A stretch of 64,000 nucleotides of DNA from Macrothele yani (GCA_039090855.1 CM076991.1:72729349-72793348); one strand, 5' to 3'. Counted from the first letter of the stretch, positions 24,360-35,824 are shown. The notes: generated by a model not told the origin, from the letters alone. Numbers and translations are program-made.

Positions 24360-25257
24360 GGCCTCTGCGAAATTCAATGATTTCATTAAACGTACATCTA
24401 CGTCAAGAAACACATCGATCAGCTTTACAAGTTAAGCTGGTTTTCTTTAATGTACATTGTCCTACTGGAAAATTCAACATTTAAGAGAAGAGTGGCGCAG
24501 GGTCAGTAAGCAAACCTGAAGTTCTTACCGGCGACTGACCAATATGTAAAATCATCCTAGGATTTTACAATTTTGCAAATTAATTAATGATGTGAAATAT
24601 TGATGTATTAAAATCTGCTAGTTTTCAAATCAAATGTTTTTGAATGTTTTTGTAAAATGTTTAAATGCTGTAGATTTAAAAAAAACGTTTCGTCAGAGGA
24701 AAAATGCTCGGCACTCTTTTTGGATCCGCCACTGCATTGTCCACTTTTCCACAACGGTAACCTTCCTACAACTAACGGCATCAGTATCACATGCCGCTTT
24801 TCCGCTGCTTACATCATTGTCCCTTACTTCCATACTAATTGCTACTCGCAGCTCTACTTCTTCGAGATGTGTCCGCTTTTTTTTATGAGGAATGTATTAC
24901 CAAAAGTTCTTCTGGACGGACTTTAGAAATCCAACCACAAACTTGTAGCAACCGAAGCACATGATACATGCAGCATTTCTGCTCAATTTCCACCTGGCTG
25001 TCACGCGTTCTGTTGGAAGAACCGTTACTAGGTTCCAGCAGAGACGAGGGGGACCATCAGGTAGGGTGCTATGTGTGTAGAATTGTAAACTCCGATATCT
25101 TTACACAACTGCAGGTAGTAAGCAATTTTTTAGCTTGCTAATTTTCTTCACCAGGTGTAATTTCTTCATACACGAGGTATATATGTATAAAATGATGCAA
25201 GGTCCAGTGTTTCTCACTATATAGCCTCTCCTAGACTAATGGCAGCATCGCCTTCTA
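24360..25257. other. no gene recognised
   Basis: AT-rich sequence between two DNA transposons. Frames near 24634-24926 have no recognisable domain. I see no inverted termini or promoter-like boxes. Confidence 0.45.
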
Positions 25258-25470
25258 TATACAGGGTGACCAGAATCGACCGCACAATAAACCTACCGGA
25301 TGATTCTTCGTGGAGAAAGAAACTGAAAACCGTTGCCCGTTGTCTGATCGAACGTCGCATTCCGGAGATATACGCGCCGAAATTTTCGTAACGTCACATC
25401 TGATAACGCACTTGTTCATTGAAGAGCGACGTGGATAGTTATACAGACGCACATATCACAAGGCAATCAA

Positions 25471-25688
25471 GCCGATGGCGCAGTGGTCTAAGGCGATGGC
25501 TTCTGATTATTTTTCCGAAAGGGGTCCGGGTTCGAATCCTGTAAAGCATGGATGTTATGTTTGTCCTACGGCACTGACTCTCTCCCTTCCCTGGAACCAG
25601 TGGTCCTAAATTCAGAACGGGCCACTACTTATAGCCCACTGAGTTGCTCACGGTGGTCGTTAAACCTCCAATTAAGAAAAAGGGGGAG
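25471..25688 (+). mobile_element. SINE family 1, full-length copy
   Basis: The head GCCGATGGCGCAGTGGTCTA carries the A-box and GGGTTCGAATCC the B-box. The body contains CTCTCCCTTCCCTGGAACCA and the end is CCTCCAATTAAGAAAAAGG. Flanking direct repeats AAGGCAATCAA (25460-25470) and AAGGCAGTCAA (25689-25699) match at 10 of 11 positions, consistent with LINE-driven insertion into the DD41D element. Confidence 0.88.
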
Positions 25689-25868
25689 AAGGCAGTCAAC
25701 ATTTTAAAATCTGTCACGGGATGAGTATGCAAATTCGAAGGACGTGGTGGCGTAAAACCATCAGTTGTACGCCTGCGCGATACGGCAGGCATGGACAAAA
25801 AGAGTTTGCGACGGTAGCAGGTAAGCTCATACTGCGTTGGTACATCTGACAGTAGCGTGGGTAGCGAT

Positions 25869-26906
25869 ATATTGTACAGTTTGGGAGAGTATTGTGACAT
25901 ATATCTCCTATTGGGGGAATGCCATGGTTCAGCATTGCGTGCAGCAAGGGCCTACAGCAAGCAATACCCAGCATGACGGCACCCGGACGCCCATGCCATA
26001 CGGCCGCTTGACGCTTGAATGCGCGACACAGGCAATGTCGCACAACGTCCAAGTTAAGACAGTGGCGCTAGACCCTCTGTGAGAACAACATCACTCGATG
26101 ATGCCATACTAGAGTTCATAGAGGAGGAGCCAACGACCAGCAGCCATGCGATCGCGCGACGTTTCGGTGTGCACCAAAGTGCCGTACTTGCCGTTCTACA
26201 CGACGAAGATCTGCATCCATATTACATCACACGGGTGCAAGGTCTATTACCACAGGATTATCCTCGAAGACAGGCATATTGTGAGTGGCTGCTACAGCAA
26301 CATGCTGCCGATAATAGTTTCATCCGCCGGATCTTGTGGACTGATGAAGCAAGGTTTACACGGCAGGGTACCTGCAACACCCATAATACTCATGTTTGGG
26401 TATTGGACAATCCGCACACAACATGTTAACACGCTCACTAGGTCCGGTGGGGTGTTAATATCTGGTGTGGTATTGTGGGACACCGTGTAGTTGCCAACTA
26501 CATGGTGTTCCTACGTGATGTTCTGCCGCACTTACTGGAAAACGTACCATTGGCTGTTCTCGGCAATCTATGGTTCCAGCATGATGGAGCACTGGCGCAT
26601 TGGGCAGCAAATGTTCGCCACTGGCTGGATACGGAATATCCTGGTCGATGGCTTGGTCGTGGTGGTCCTGTAGCATGGCCCGCTAGATCGCCGGATCTTA
26701 ACCCATTAGACTTCTTCCTCTGGGGCCATCTAAAGGAACTGGTATATTGACGGCCTGTCAATAGCCTGCATGACCTAGTGGCCACCTTGCACGCGGCCCT
26801 CACAACTGTAACCCCTGCTATGCTGCAACGCGTGCAGATGTCTATTCCTCGGCGGGCTGCAGCCTGTTCCGCACGACAAGGTGGTCATTTTGAACACATG
26901 TTGTAA
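25869..26906 (+). pseudogene. DD41D transposase, nonsense-inactivated
   Basis: One frame runs from about 25869 to the natural TAA at 26904. It starts LYSLGEYCDIYLLLGECHG (DUF4817-like N-terminal HTH), then ARAYSKQYP, a linker, and the second HTH SSHAIARRFGVHQSAVLAVL. The core follows: ILWTDEARF (first Asp), WFQHDGALAHW (second Asp) and SPDLNPLDFFLWG (third Asp). There are 41 residues between the last two Asp, matching DD41D. The C-terminus MSIPRRAAACSARQGGHFEH is family-typical. Damage is limited to in-frame stops: three between 25960 and 26060, two near 26424-26442 and one at 26748. I found no frameshift. The start is uncertain. Confidence 0.85.
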
Positions 26907-27200
26907 TCTTATACGAATCCACGTGTTTTATTATTTGTGTTGTAGTGGTACACATCAATAAATTACATGTTTTCTGTCAAAGTGATTGGATAAGTTATTT
27001 CTAATGTCTGTATTCTTACCGGATGTGACGTCACGAACTTTCGGCGCGTACATCTCCGGAATGCGCTGTCCGATAGAACAACGGACAACGGCTTTCGGCT
27101 TCTTTCTTCACGAGGAATCGTGCGGTAGGCTTATTGTGCTGTCGATTCTGATCACCCTGTATACATTTTGACTACAAAACTTGTGATGTTCAGATAGAAT

Positions 27201-27411
27201 AAATTAGCAACGTTTATTCACAATAAAATGTTTATTTAATATCGACTATATGTTCACAGAGCGTTTAGCTCAGCATCATCAAGACGATTTATTTCATCTT
27301 GATTCGCCCTGATGAAGAAACATTTTGTCCTGATGATGCCGACCCAAACGCTCTGCGAAACTATAGTCGATCTTAAATAAACATTTAATTAGGAATAAAC
27401 GTTGCTAATTT
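27201..27411. mobile_element. small inverted-repeat element (MITE-like), 211 bp
   Basis: Termini AAATTAGCAACGTTTATTC and complement begin arms of about 65 bp that include ATCGACTATA and AGAGCGTTT. The centre contains GCATCATCAAGACGA and a near complement, so the whole piece can fold nearly end to end. No coding capacity and no certain target duplication. Confidence 0.7.
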
Positions 27412-27433
27412 GAAATTAGTATAACTATATTAC

Positions 27434-27785
27434 TGATCCAAATTTCTTGGTGTAGAATAGAAATCAAAGTTACCAAGCTTTCGCACATAAACCAGATGTC
27501 TTTTTCAAGGAAGGTAGACAGGAAACTTCAAACTGTGAATAACAGTACACTTCAACAATTTGAACGCGGTGACTTGACTAGGCAATAAATTAATAGAATT
27601 CATTAATACAGACATTTAATACAGAATTCATTGTGTAGTCACAAGCCACCGCGTTCAAATTGTTGAAGTGTTCTTTTATTCACAGTTTGAAGTTTTCTGT
27701 CTACCTTCCTTGAAAAAGACATCTGGTTTATGTGCGAAAGCTTGGTAACTTTGCTTTCTATTCTACACCAAGAAATTCGGATCAC
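27434..27785. repeat. long inverted repeat, ~135-145-bp arms
   Basis: Left arm 27434-27579 (GATCCAAATTTCTTGGTGTA... to ...TTGAACGCGGTGACTTGAC) and right arm 27636-27785 are reverse complements with a few mismatches, separated by about 56 bp. It directly abuts the 211-bp element. It could be a fold-back transposon or a pair of head-to-head fragments. Confidence 0.8.
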
Positions 27786-28095
27786 TACTATTGTATTTTG
27801 AGAATACTTGATCCCCTGCTTACTAATTACTCATTGCTAATTTATCTTAACATCGCCTTCTCTTAGTGCATCGTGTTATCATTGAAGGGACTCTGATGGG
27901 GCCGAAAAATGGCTTTAAAACTATAACACCGGGTTTACAGGAAATGCTACTCCACAGTTACCAACGAGCTTGGCTGGGGTGGTGCGTGGTGAATTATAAC
28001 CCCCTACCCCCAGTGATCTCAAATTAAATCACTGCACTCAATTTCCGAGGCTGTAATGTATCTTACCAAGGCTGTGGCCAATGTGTTATGAATGC
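27786..28095. other. no gene recognised
   Basis: Unremarkable sequence with a C-rich patch at about 27999-28013 (CCCCCTACCCCC). No element ends seen. Confidence 0.4.
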
Positions 28096-30582
28096 AGAAG
28101 GTGCTAAGAATCACCGGATGGATAGACTAGACTGCCATCTGATGCAGAATCTGTCTTATTATAATGGAAGAACTCATTTTCTGAATCATGTCTCCTTGAA
28201 TAGGAGGAGGAGCTCCAAAAGATCAAGTCGAACGAGGTAGGACTACATGAAGTAAAAAGAAAAGGAGAGGATCTCTTCGAACTAAAAAGTGGACGCATTT
28301 TATACTGCTCCGGAACTAATGGTGTTAAATTTGAAGTTAACATTAAAAAAACTGAATGATAATGTCTTGGAGTTCGAACGCTTCTTAGACAGAGCTCTAA
28401 GATTTGTCCTCCAGCTCTTTAAAAGATACGAAATCGAACTCATCCAAGCCTAGGCACCCACCACAAAAACATGCTCAGCTGAAAAATCGAAAAACATGCT
28501 CAGCTGAAAAAATCGAAAAGTTGTACGAGGACATTCCGCTTCTAAATGCCATAGTTGCTCTCCACTTGAAGATCATTATAGCTAATTTCAATATGAAAAT
28601 AGAAAAACATGAACAGAAAGAAACAGCCGCTGCAAAACAAACCAGTGTGGAAACGCTCTTGTACAGTTTGCCGATGCGCAAACGTTTTTCATCATGAACT
28701 GCTTTTCAAGAAAACGCCGCATAGGAAATGGACAAATGTGTAACGAGAAATTAGTCATCGAAGACTGCAGTGTGCTTAACTTTAACTGGTTCAACGCAGG
28801 AAATAAATATAGAATGGTGACATTTAAGATGTACCTTAACAAAAAGAATTGAAATGGCAAATTCACAAAGCAAACGAAAAGCAACGACATAACAAAAATA
28901 AAAATTGACGTCATGGAACTTTCAAATTGGAACTGAAAAACTTATTCTTTGCGCTATAAGGTCTGACAACAGAAGAAGAAGACATCTCTGAAGTTAAATA
29001 AGAATTTCTAAGGCACCTTGGATAACAGCGGCAAAAATAGGTGGTACTCAGAACAAAACAAAATCACAAGATGAAAATAGGAAAACAAACAAGAATGCTA
29101 TTGCAAATAAAAGGAGGAAGATGAAGATAAATACCGAAAATGTAATTTCCAAAATGAAACATATACTACGTAAAACTATGCAAAACAGTGTGAAAATGTA
29201 TAATTGAATACATAAGGAAATTCAATTGTGAACTAGTAAAAAAAAGAAATGAGAATAACCAAAATCTGAAGATAACAAAGAGTCAAATCAGTAATAATAG
29301 AAAATTGTTTATAACACTCTAAAAAGAAGATGGTACTGTAACACGTAAAATCTTGAGAAGCGCTAGTAAATAAAATACATTTAATGCCTATATGAACTTC
29401 TTTACATTTGTAATAATGTAAATCTCTTTCATATAGCCTAATAAAGCTTAAGTTCTGCACAAAGGTATATGAAAAAGATTATACATTTATTACAGATGTA
29501 AGGAAGTTCATACAGGCATTAAATTTTCTCCTGTCCTGCCAGCAGAAGTGACCAATGTTATTAAGAACATTAAACAGGAAGGAGCTCCAGGAGAAAATGT
29601 AATTAACGTGAACTTTGTACAGGAAGACGATGAGGAAACAGAAACTGCAAATATTCACCAGATACCTGAATAGAGAAAAAATTCTTAAAGACCGGAACGA
29701 TGCCACAGTTATCTGCTACATTTGAAAGAAGACCTCGAGGAACTCAGGAACGGGTAGAGACCCATCAACCTCCTACGAGTTGTTTACAAAATCTTCATTT
29801 GATGCTGTCCCATCGTTTAAAAAAATCCTGTACATGGCTCAACCGAGGGAACAAGCGGGACTTAGGAGTGGCCACAGCACTGTTGATCATATCCATGTAC
29901 TTTAAGAACGAATGAATATGAATTTCTATTACCTGTGGTTTTTACTTATTATGAAAAGGCTTTTGATTCCGAACTGTCATTAGCAATGATAAAGTTACTC
30001 AAATCCTGCGGTGTTAATGATGGATCACAAATAATATAATATTCTTTATCTGAAACTTTGAACGTTTGTTACACTTTGCAGTGGAAAGAGCGCTTGCCTG
30101 TTTTAATTGCCGAATCCCTGCCTCAACCAATATACTTTTTTATTGCTGTAACGTTCATGAGATATACTTTCACATTTGAACATCACAAACAAAAAGAATA
30201 TCTACTTATTAAAATATTACTCTTCATATCTTATTTTTCGCCGTCATCATTCACGGGCTTTCACCTAGTATGTTAATATTATTAATAACAACCGTGAAAA
30301 TTCCAGTGCAACGGTTCGGCTGTTCGAAGAAACCGCGCGTATAAAAATTAGAAAGTGGGTGAGACAAGGCGACACCACAGCTCTGAAGCCCTTCAATGCC
30401 ACATGGCAGATTGTCTTTCAATGATTGAACTGGAAAGACAAGGGAATAAAGATTAATCGAGATTATTTTATCCATTTCCATTTTGCTGATGTCATAGTCA
30501 TATCTGCAAGCACCCCCTTAGAGCTGCAGAACATGATCCAAAAACTTGCAGACAAGAGTAATGAAGAGGGATTAAAAACAAA

Positions 30583-30639
<57 letters not shown>

Positions 30640-30895
30640 ATGTACAGTGCTTCTACAGAATTGATGTTTTAATGGTTTGATGGGACAAATCTAGAAGCAA
30701 CCGATGTCTTTCTTGACTTAAACATCAGACATCAAGAGAGGACCCATCGAAACAGAAAAAAATGGCAAATGAATTTAAGTTGGAAAGCATTTGGAAGAAA
30801 CAGAGCAAAATTCAAGAGCATTTCATCACTATATCTTAAAATAAAAGTGTTTCATCAACGCATCCTTCGAGTTCTTACTTATGGATCAAGAGTAG
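28096..30895 (+). mobile_element. RTE-clade LINE, heavily eroded
   Basis: Plus-strand remnants in the same order as the better copy at 56533-59780. The endonuclease piece is at about 28150-28320 (KRKGEDLFELKSG in broken frames), followed by a linker equivalent at 28500-28720 and 28740-28900 (LVIEDCSVLN). Reverse-transcriptase pieces lie at 29510-29660 (VPAEVTNVIKNIKQ), 29950-30000 and 30300-30570 (FADVIVIS in place of FADDIVIF). The post-RT end is at 30740-30890 (HQRILRVLTYGS). Frames change repeatedly and the YADD-type motif is mutated, so it is inactive. A (GA)n tract has expanded inside it at 30588. Confidence 0.85.
30588..30636. repeat. (AG)n microsatellite
   Basis: About 24 uninterrupted AG dinucleotides lie within the RTE remnant, in a place where the better copy has ordinary coding sequence. 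Confidence 0.95.
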
Positions 30896-31453
30896 TATAA
30901 AAAGATGGGTTCTAAAGATCCAGGAGGATCGCTCCATAGATTTAACATTATGCTCCGCCTGCGGCGGTTCTCGACACGGGCATGGTCAGACACTTATCGA
31001 GGGATGCAGTAGCAGTGGGAGTCTTATCTCTGGACATATCAGGTGTCCCTCATCTCCCCTCTTTTCGGTTTGGTGGGTGCTCCATGAGAAACTTTTACGG
31101 ACCGACTTCATGGGAAAATGTTTTCCAAGATTTTGGTTTACTTTAATTTTTATAACTATTTTTCTTCTGTGTAATTTTCGATACTTTGAGTACCGAGAAA
31201 AGTTCAAATAAATAGTCTTTTGATAGCAAAGTTCTGTGATATTTGTATGTCCTTGCAGTCCGTCACAAGGGTTCTGCGATAGTTTTTTTTTTGAAGACAA
31301 AAAAGTTCAAATAAATAGTCTTTTGATAGCAAAGTTCTGTGATACATTTTGAGTATAAAGAAAGATTCAAATAGTCTTTATAGAGCAAAGCTCTATGTAG
31401 TAAACAAGTTCCTATGAGCTTGAAGGTCAATTGTAATAAACAAAAAAAAAGTT
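30896..31453. other. no gene; 45-bp direct duplication
   Basis: Between the RTE remnant and the gypsy-like coding region. A segment AAAAGTTCAAATAAATAGTC followed by TTTTGATAGCAAAGTTCTGTGATA occurs at about 31198-31241 and again at about 31303-31345, a partial tandem duplication of roughly 110-bp period; a third degraded echo follows at 31364. It may be what remains of the 3' end of the LTR element. Confidence 0.5.
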
Positions 31454-33047
31454 TTAACAGTACCTTTTTCTAGCAAAGAATACCCGTGTGCGGACATTAT
31501 TACTTTGCTGTCGGGGCGACAATGGCACTCTCGAAACTTCCCGCTTTGCAGTCTGAGGTTGCAAGTCACTGGATCGCCGGGATGTGTCAGGAATTCCTGC
31601 GGACAAGGCAAGCCGACCAGAAGAAGTAGGGTCATCAGGCTGTCGAAAGGAAGTCCCAGGCTGGAGCAAAGAAGTCTCAGGCTGGATCAAGGAAGTCTCA
31701 GGCTGGATCAAGGAAGTCTCAGGCTGGAGTAAGGAAGTCCCAGGCTGGAATAAGGAAGTCCCAGGCTGGAGCAAAGAGGTCCCAGGCTGGCTTGGAGACG
31801 AACCCGGAATCTGAGAAGGCTGAAGATCCGGTCGTTTCTTTGGTGGTCGAAGAAGCGGTGTAAAACTAGAAGGGCGCTTCCGTGAACGACAAGGAACGGT
31901 GGAGGAAGGTACAGGCTTCGTCCGTCCCGAGAGAAGATTCTAAGGACAAAAACCTGGCGGATGCAAATGCTGGACTCTATGTCTGGATTGTAGCCTAACA
32001 CTTGGAGGTTCCACTAGGAGAGTGTGGAACAGGAGGGGGAAATTCAGGCGGCGGACGCTTGGTAGGTTTAGATGGCACAGATGGCAAAAGAGGACGTTTT
32101 TGCCCTACTGGAGATTGATCAAATGTTCATAAAGTAGGCAGCTGCTCAGTAGAAACAGAAGGAGGGATTTTTGTTCTTGGAGATTGAAGAACCTCAACAA
32201 TATTATCCGATGATTCAGATTCAGCAAGAGGTACGACTCTTTTAGGCACAGGAGAGATAGAACTACCTGAAGATGAAATTTCAGTTGTTTTTCTTTTTAA
32301 TATTTTTGATTTAAAGCCAAAGGGAGGCCCTATGCGTAAAGAAGTAAATGGAGCGATTGGAGTATGAGAAGTAGATGAAACTGAACCTCGTTACACATGA
32401 CAAGAATATCCAGAGGAACTGGAAGGACTAGAACTTCTTTTGAGAAGGCAGGAGACGGAGGAGTTGAAATAATGACTGCACCCCGAGTGAACGGAATAAT
32501 GTCAGAATGAGAATCGTTAAAGGTAGAAGCAAAGACCCGCTCAGACGAAGGAGGTAGAGAATCGGACAGGACTGGGGTGGGGTCAATAATTTCATCATCA
32601 ACTATACATACTTGTGAAGTCCCACCCTCTGCCTGAGGATTCCTACTAGATTTAGGGTTAATAATTGCATCATTGCTTCTAATAACCCATTTCCTACATT
32701 GCTGCACATGGGCAGAATGTAGGGAGCCATCTGTTTTTTTTTTTATGTGACATTATTATTGTACAATTCTACCAATTCAAAGAGGCCTTCATATAAAGGT
32801 GCAAATTTTTTCACAAAGGTGTGTGCAACGGAGGATTGGAAATGAGTTTCTAATAAGACCAGATCTCCAACTGCGAGATCAGGTTCCCTCCGTTTCGCAT
32901 TATAGTGCCTAGCTTGGCTTAACTGAGCTAGACTGATAGCAGTCCGTGCCTTTTGCGCAAGTAATTTAACAGATTCAGGTGTTGGTCTTTGGTTGATTTA
33001 ATCGATAATGCCAGTTAAATTCTCAAAGGGGGTGCGGATTTTGCGCC
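31454..33047 (-). pseudogene. integrase C-terminal domain and repetitive Pol tail
   Basis: The minus strand just beyond the integrase core reads RTAISLAQLSQARHYNAKRR then DLAVGDLVLL, the GPY/F-like C-terminal region of gypsy integrases, followed by FAPLYEGLFEL. At least two stops interrupt it (near 32997 and 32743). Further on, 32707-32330 encodes an acidic Ser/Pro-rich stretch (DDEIIDPTPVLSDSLPPSS). At 31800-31655 come seven-residue repeats of the type QPGTSLL/QPETSLI, encoded by ~21-bp tandem repeats. Tails this long after integrase are unusual; it may be a tethering or structural extension. The function is unknown. Confidence 0.6.
31655..31800 (-). repeat. ~21-bp tandem repeats encoding QP(G/E)TSL(I/L)
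   Basis: About seven copies of a unit like CAGGCTGGATCAAGGAAGTCT (plus strand, varying at AGC/ATC and CCC/CTC). The multiple-of-three period keeps the minus-strand frame open, suggesting expansion while the tail was still translated. Confidence 0.85.
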
Positions 33048-33479
33048 CTAGAAAAGTTCAGCGGGCGTAAGCCGCATTGATTCCTGAAATGATGAGCGAA
33101 GGGCGAAGCAAAACATTTCAACGTGTTCGTCCCAACGCTCATGATTATTGCCAATGAAGGTTGAGATCATCTTTAGTAAGGTTCTATTTACACGCTCAGC
33201 CGGATTGGCTTGAGGGTGATATGGACTGATAAATTTATGTTTTATTTGAAGCCTCGCACACATTCGCTCAAATAACTCCGAAATGAACTGAACCCCGTAT
33301 TCCGAGACTACGGTACAGGGACAGCCAAAACGAGTAAAAACATTATGTATTAGAGTATCACATATGACATCAGCCGTAGCTGCTTTAATGGGGAATGTTT
33401 CCACCAATTTAGAAAAGTTATCTGTAACAACTAAAATATAACGAGACTTAATTTTAGTTGATAATGGATAAGGGCCCAA
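33048..33479 (-). pseudogene. gypsy-like integrase catalytic core fragment
   Basis: A DDE integrase core of the rve type that inserts retrotransposon cDNA. Visible on the minus strand: YILVVTDNFSKLVETFPI (first Asp), then RFGCPCTVVSEYGVQF (where the family usually has SDxGxxF, so the second Asp has become Glu), and SPYHPQANPAERVNRTL (the Glu). The upstream HHCC zinc-binding region is absent because the sequence jumps from the end of RNase H to this point. The D-to-E change and the missing domain argue against activity. Confidence 0.82.
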
Positions 33480-33565
33480 TAAATCTATAGAGATAGTTTC
33501 AAATACATAATTATTTGAACTACAAATAAGGTGACCGGCCGGTACTGAATTCGAACATTATATTC

Positions 33566-34288
33566 CTAAAGTCGAAGTGTCCATTTTAACAATCTCCGAG
33601 ACAGATTCTTTGCGGTGGTTAAATATTGTAGTGCCGAATGATCCGTAATGACATTGACAGTTAAATGATTGAGATAGCATTTAAATTTGGTGACAGCAAA
33701 TAAAATAGCTAAGCATTCTCGCTCAGTAGCAGAGTAATTACGTTCTGCTTTGTTAAGAGTTCGAGAGGCATATGAAATAGGATGCCCTCGTTGAGATAGA
33801 ACAGCTCCTAGACCAACACTTGATGCATCGGTAAAAATGTTAAACATTTCTGCATGGTTAGGAAAGGCTAACACAGGTTTTTTTTTTAGCACAAGAAAAG
33901 CAGTTGCTGCCCAAGGACTAAGTGATTCTTTAATTATTTTCCAATGGAGCATATCCTGAATTGGTTTTTGGAATTCAGCTTTCTTCTGGTTAGGACATGG
34001 ATAAGGTTTACATACAATGGGATTAGCCCCTTCCGTATCAATGGTATGATACACCACCTGTGTAAACCCTGGCTTATCAGAAAATAACCCTGGTCTGCTG
34101 TGTAAAACCTGATCAAGTTGTCTCTTATGTCCAGGCAATAATCTGTCACTCGCAAGAACTGCAGAAAAATCAATTAGCTCTTCTGGGGTGGGAGGACTAA
34201 TCTCAGGCATTAAGATTAGGCCATGCTCGAAATCAAGTGTAAGCTTAAACATTTTAATGAAATCCCCCTCCCCCAGAAGGCAATCCAC
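33566..34288 (-). pseudogene. Pol fragment: RT N-edge fused to RNase H
   Basis: The open minus-strand frame begins in the protease-RT linker (LDQVLHSRPGLFSDKPGFT) and reaches the RT entry motif SPWAATAFLVLKKK. It then goes directly to PVLAFPNHAEMFNIFTDASS, the start of RNase H. RT normally places about 200 residues there, including the YxDD active site. The junction is in frame and lies in a run of A residues. RNase H retains TDASSVGLGAVLSQ, ERECLAILFAV and ITDHSALQ, so the acidic residues of this domain remain. Confidence 0.85.
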
Positions 34289-34302
34289 GGATAGCTCTGG
34301 GA

Positions 34303-34884
34303 TCAGAAAGAAGTATAAGAAACTTGAACTTTGCCAATCTTGACAGGTAAATAAACTGATCCAGAAATAAAAAAAACGTTATTGTCGGCGCCTCGCAGAC
34401 ATTGCTGGGAGTGCTCGACACAAGCATTTGGAAAGGTAGCAGCACAGAAATCAAAGTTTAATGCAGAAATGTTAGATCCAGAATCAATTTTAGTCGACAC
34501 CACTACTTTACCCAAGGTCACAAGGATATCTGGTAATAGCGGAGCTTGAATTCTTAAAAAAAGAGATTTGAGGTCTTCAGAAAAACGAGGAGATAGACTC
34601 GACCCATTTATCTCCTGCTGAAGTTTAAATTGTCGTGAAACTGATGAGAATATCTTGAATGATTTTGGGAAATGTGGCGAAGCACCAGAACGTGCTGAAT
34701 TGTAGTAACGTGCAGGAGAGGCAGCATTAATATCATTAGGCTTGCCTTGTCCCCCAGCACGGTGTTTTGGATAGGTCTTGTCAACCGAATAGTAAATATC
34801 CCGGGGACGAGAAACTTGGTTATTATCCTGGTTCCTATAATGGTCAGGATGTCGCACCTCTGGTGCCAGACGATGCGGCGGCAC
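34303..34884 (-). pseudogene. Gag C-terminus and aspartic protease region
   Basis: The minus-strand frame starts with a basic, Asn- and Arg-rich region typical of a Gag tail. Its second half reads LLPDILVTLGKVVVSTKIDS followed by GSNISALN; the DSGS is the aspartic protease active-site motif (commonly DTGA or DSGS). I do not see a CCHC zinc knuckle. It joins the preceding Gag frame only through a frame change at about 34890-34990. Confidence 0.72.
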
Positions 34885-34992
34885 GTATCTAGACTGCCGA
34901 TAGGCGTTTCTAGGCTGATTGAAAAATTGTCCTCGACGAATGTTCTGTTTTGGCTGCTGATACCTATTAGTCTGAATAGAAGGTTCACGGTG

Positions 34993-35793
34993 CTACGTAG
35001 GTTGGCGATACTCTTGGACCTGTGAAGATTGCCCTTTGCTGTGCCGTTCTTCATAGACTCGAACGAGTTTTAAGCACTCGTGAATGGAGACAGGACGTCG
35101 AACTTCCAAAAAATCTTGCAGGAAGGGATCCAGCTGCTGTAACAAAGTGTCACAAATATCAGACTCGACTGCAGCGGGATCCCATGATTTGTAAAGTCGA
35201 ACTGTTTCCAGGGCGAACGAGACTGGACTATCTGACGCTCGCTGTCGCCTGGAAAACAGTTGTTGTGCAAGGCCTGCCTTATTGGTGCCAAAAGGAAAGA
35301 CATCCAAAAAGTCAGCTCGAAATTGCTGATAGGAGCCTTCTGGGTTCATTCGACGCCACTGTCTGTACCAGACCTTTGCCGTGTCTTGCAAATATGTGCC
35401 AGCAACAGGTATCTGACAGTCTTCAGGAACATTATATAAGTCAAAATGATCATCAAGATCCTCCAAAAACCTAAGCGAACCGCCGTTTTCCCTGAATACA
35501 ATAGAACCCGCATGGGGTACGTAATGAGCAAGAATTTTGCTCCTTCTCACGGGGGGTGGTGGGGTAAATTGTTGTTGAGGCACTGCGGTCAAGGTACGCG
35601 GTACATAAGTTTCGTATCTCGCGTATTCGCTGTCTGGTAAGTCAGAACCGCAGGATTCGTACAGAACACTGGGTGAATTGTTTGGAACTCTATAACGCTG
35701 AGTGCGCAGATTGTTTGTTGTAGAATTATGAGCCTCATGGTCATGACTATAACAGTAATAGAAGAGACCGATAGGATCCGTTAGGTTAACCAT
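34993..35793 (-). CDS. gypsy-like Gag, N-terminal and capsid region
   Basis: A 266-residue open frame starting MVNLTDPIGL. The capsid-like retrotransposon_gag segment is recognisable at about residues 130-250: GTYLQDTAKVWYRQWRRM, FRADFLDVF, FSRRQRASDSPVSFALE and LVRVYEERH. It would form the particle around element RNA. The start lies about 50 bp inside the PBS, a normal distance. The frame is intact, in contrast to Pol. Confidence 0.8.
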   Translation of the reverse strand: MVNLTDPIGLFYYCYSHDHEAHNSTTNNLRTQRYRVPNNSPSVLYESCGSDLPDSEYARYETYVPRTLTAVPQQQFTPPPPVRRSKILAHYVPHAGSIVFRENGGSLRFLEDLDDHFDLYNVPEDCQIPVAGTYLQDTAKVWYRQWRRMNPEGSYQQFRADFLDVFPFGTNKAGLAQQLFSRRQRASDSPVSFALETVRLYKSWDPAAVESDICDTLLQQLDPFLQDFLEVRRPVSIHECLKLVRVYEERHSKGQSSQVQEYRQPT

Positions 35794-35824
35794 ATTCCGT
35801 GACTTACTATGAATCTGGTAGAGT

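Larger units (their letters stand above)
25262..27159 (+). mobile_element. DD41D Tc1/mariner-superfamily element (DUF4817 type)
   Basis: About 1.9 kb with long terminal inverted repeats of about 150 bp. The tips are CAGGGTGA and its complement, and homology extends through CATTCCGGAGATATACGCGC on the left. TA lies immediately outside both tips (25260-25261 and 27160-27161). The interior holds a SINE (25471-25688) and a plus-strand transposase relic. The ends are more divergent than in the 7.4-kb Tc1 copy. Confidence 0.88.

Noticed and set aside
31454..31814. Plus-strand repeat protein opposite the Pol tail
   Set aside because: It is the mirror of the 21-bp repeats; the minus-strand reading is consistent with the surrounding Pol order.
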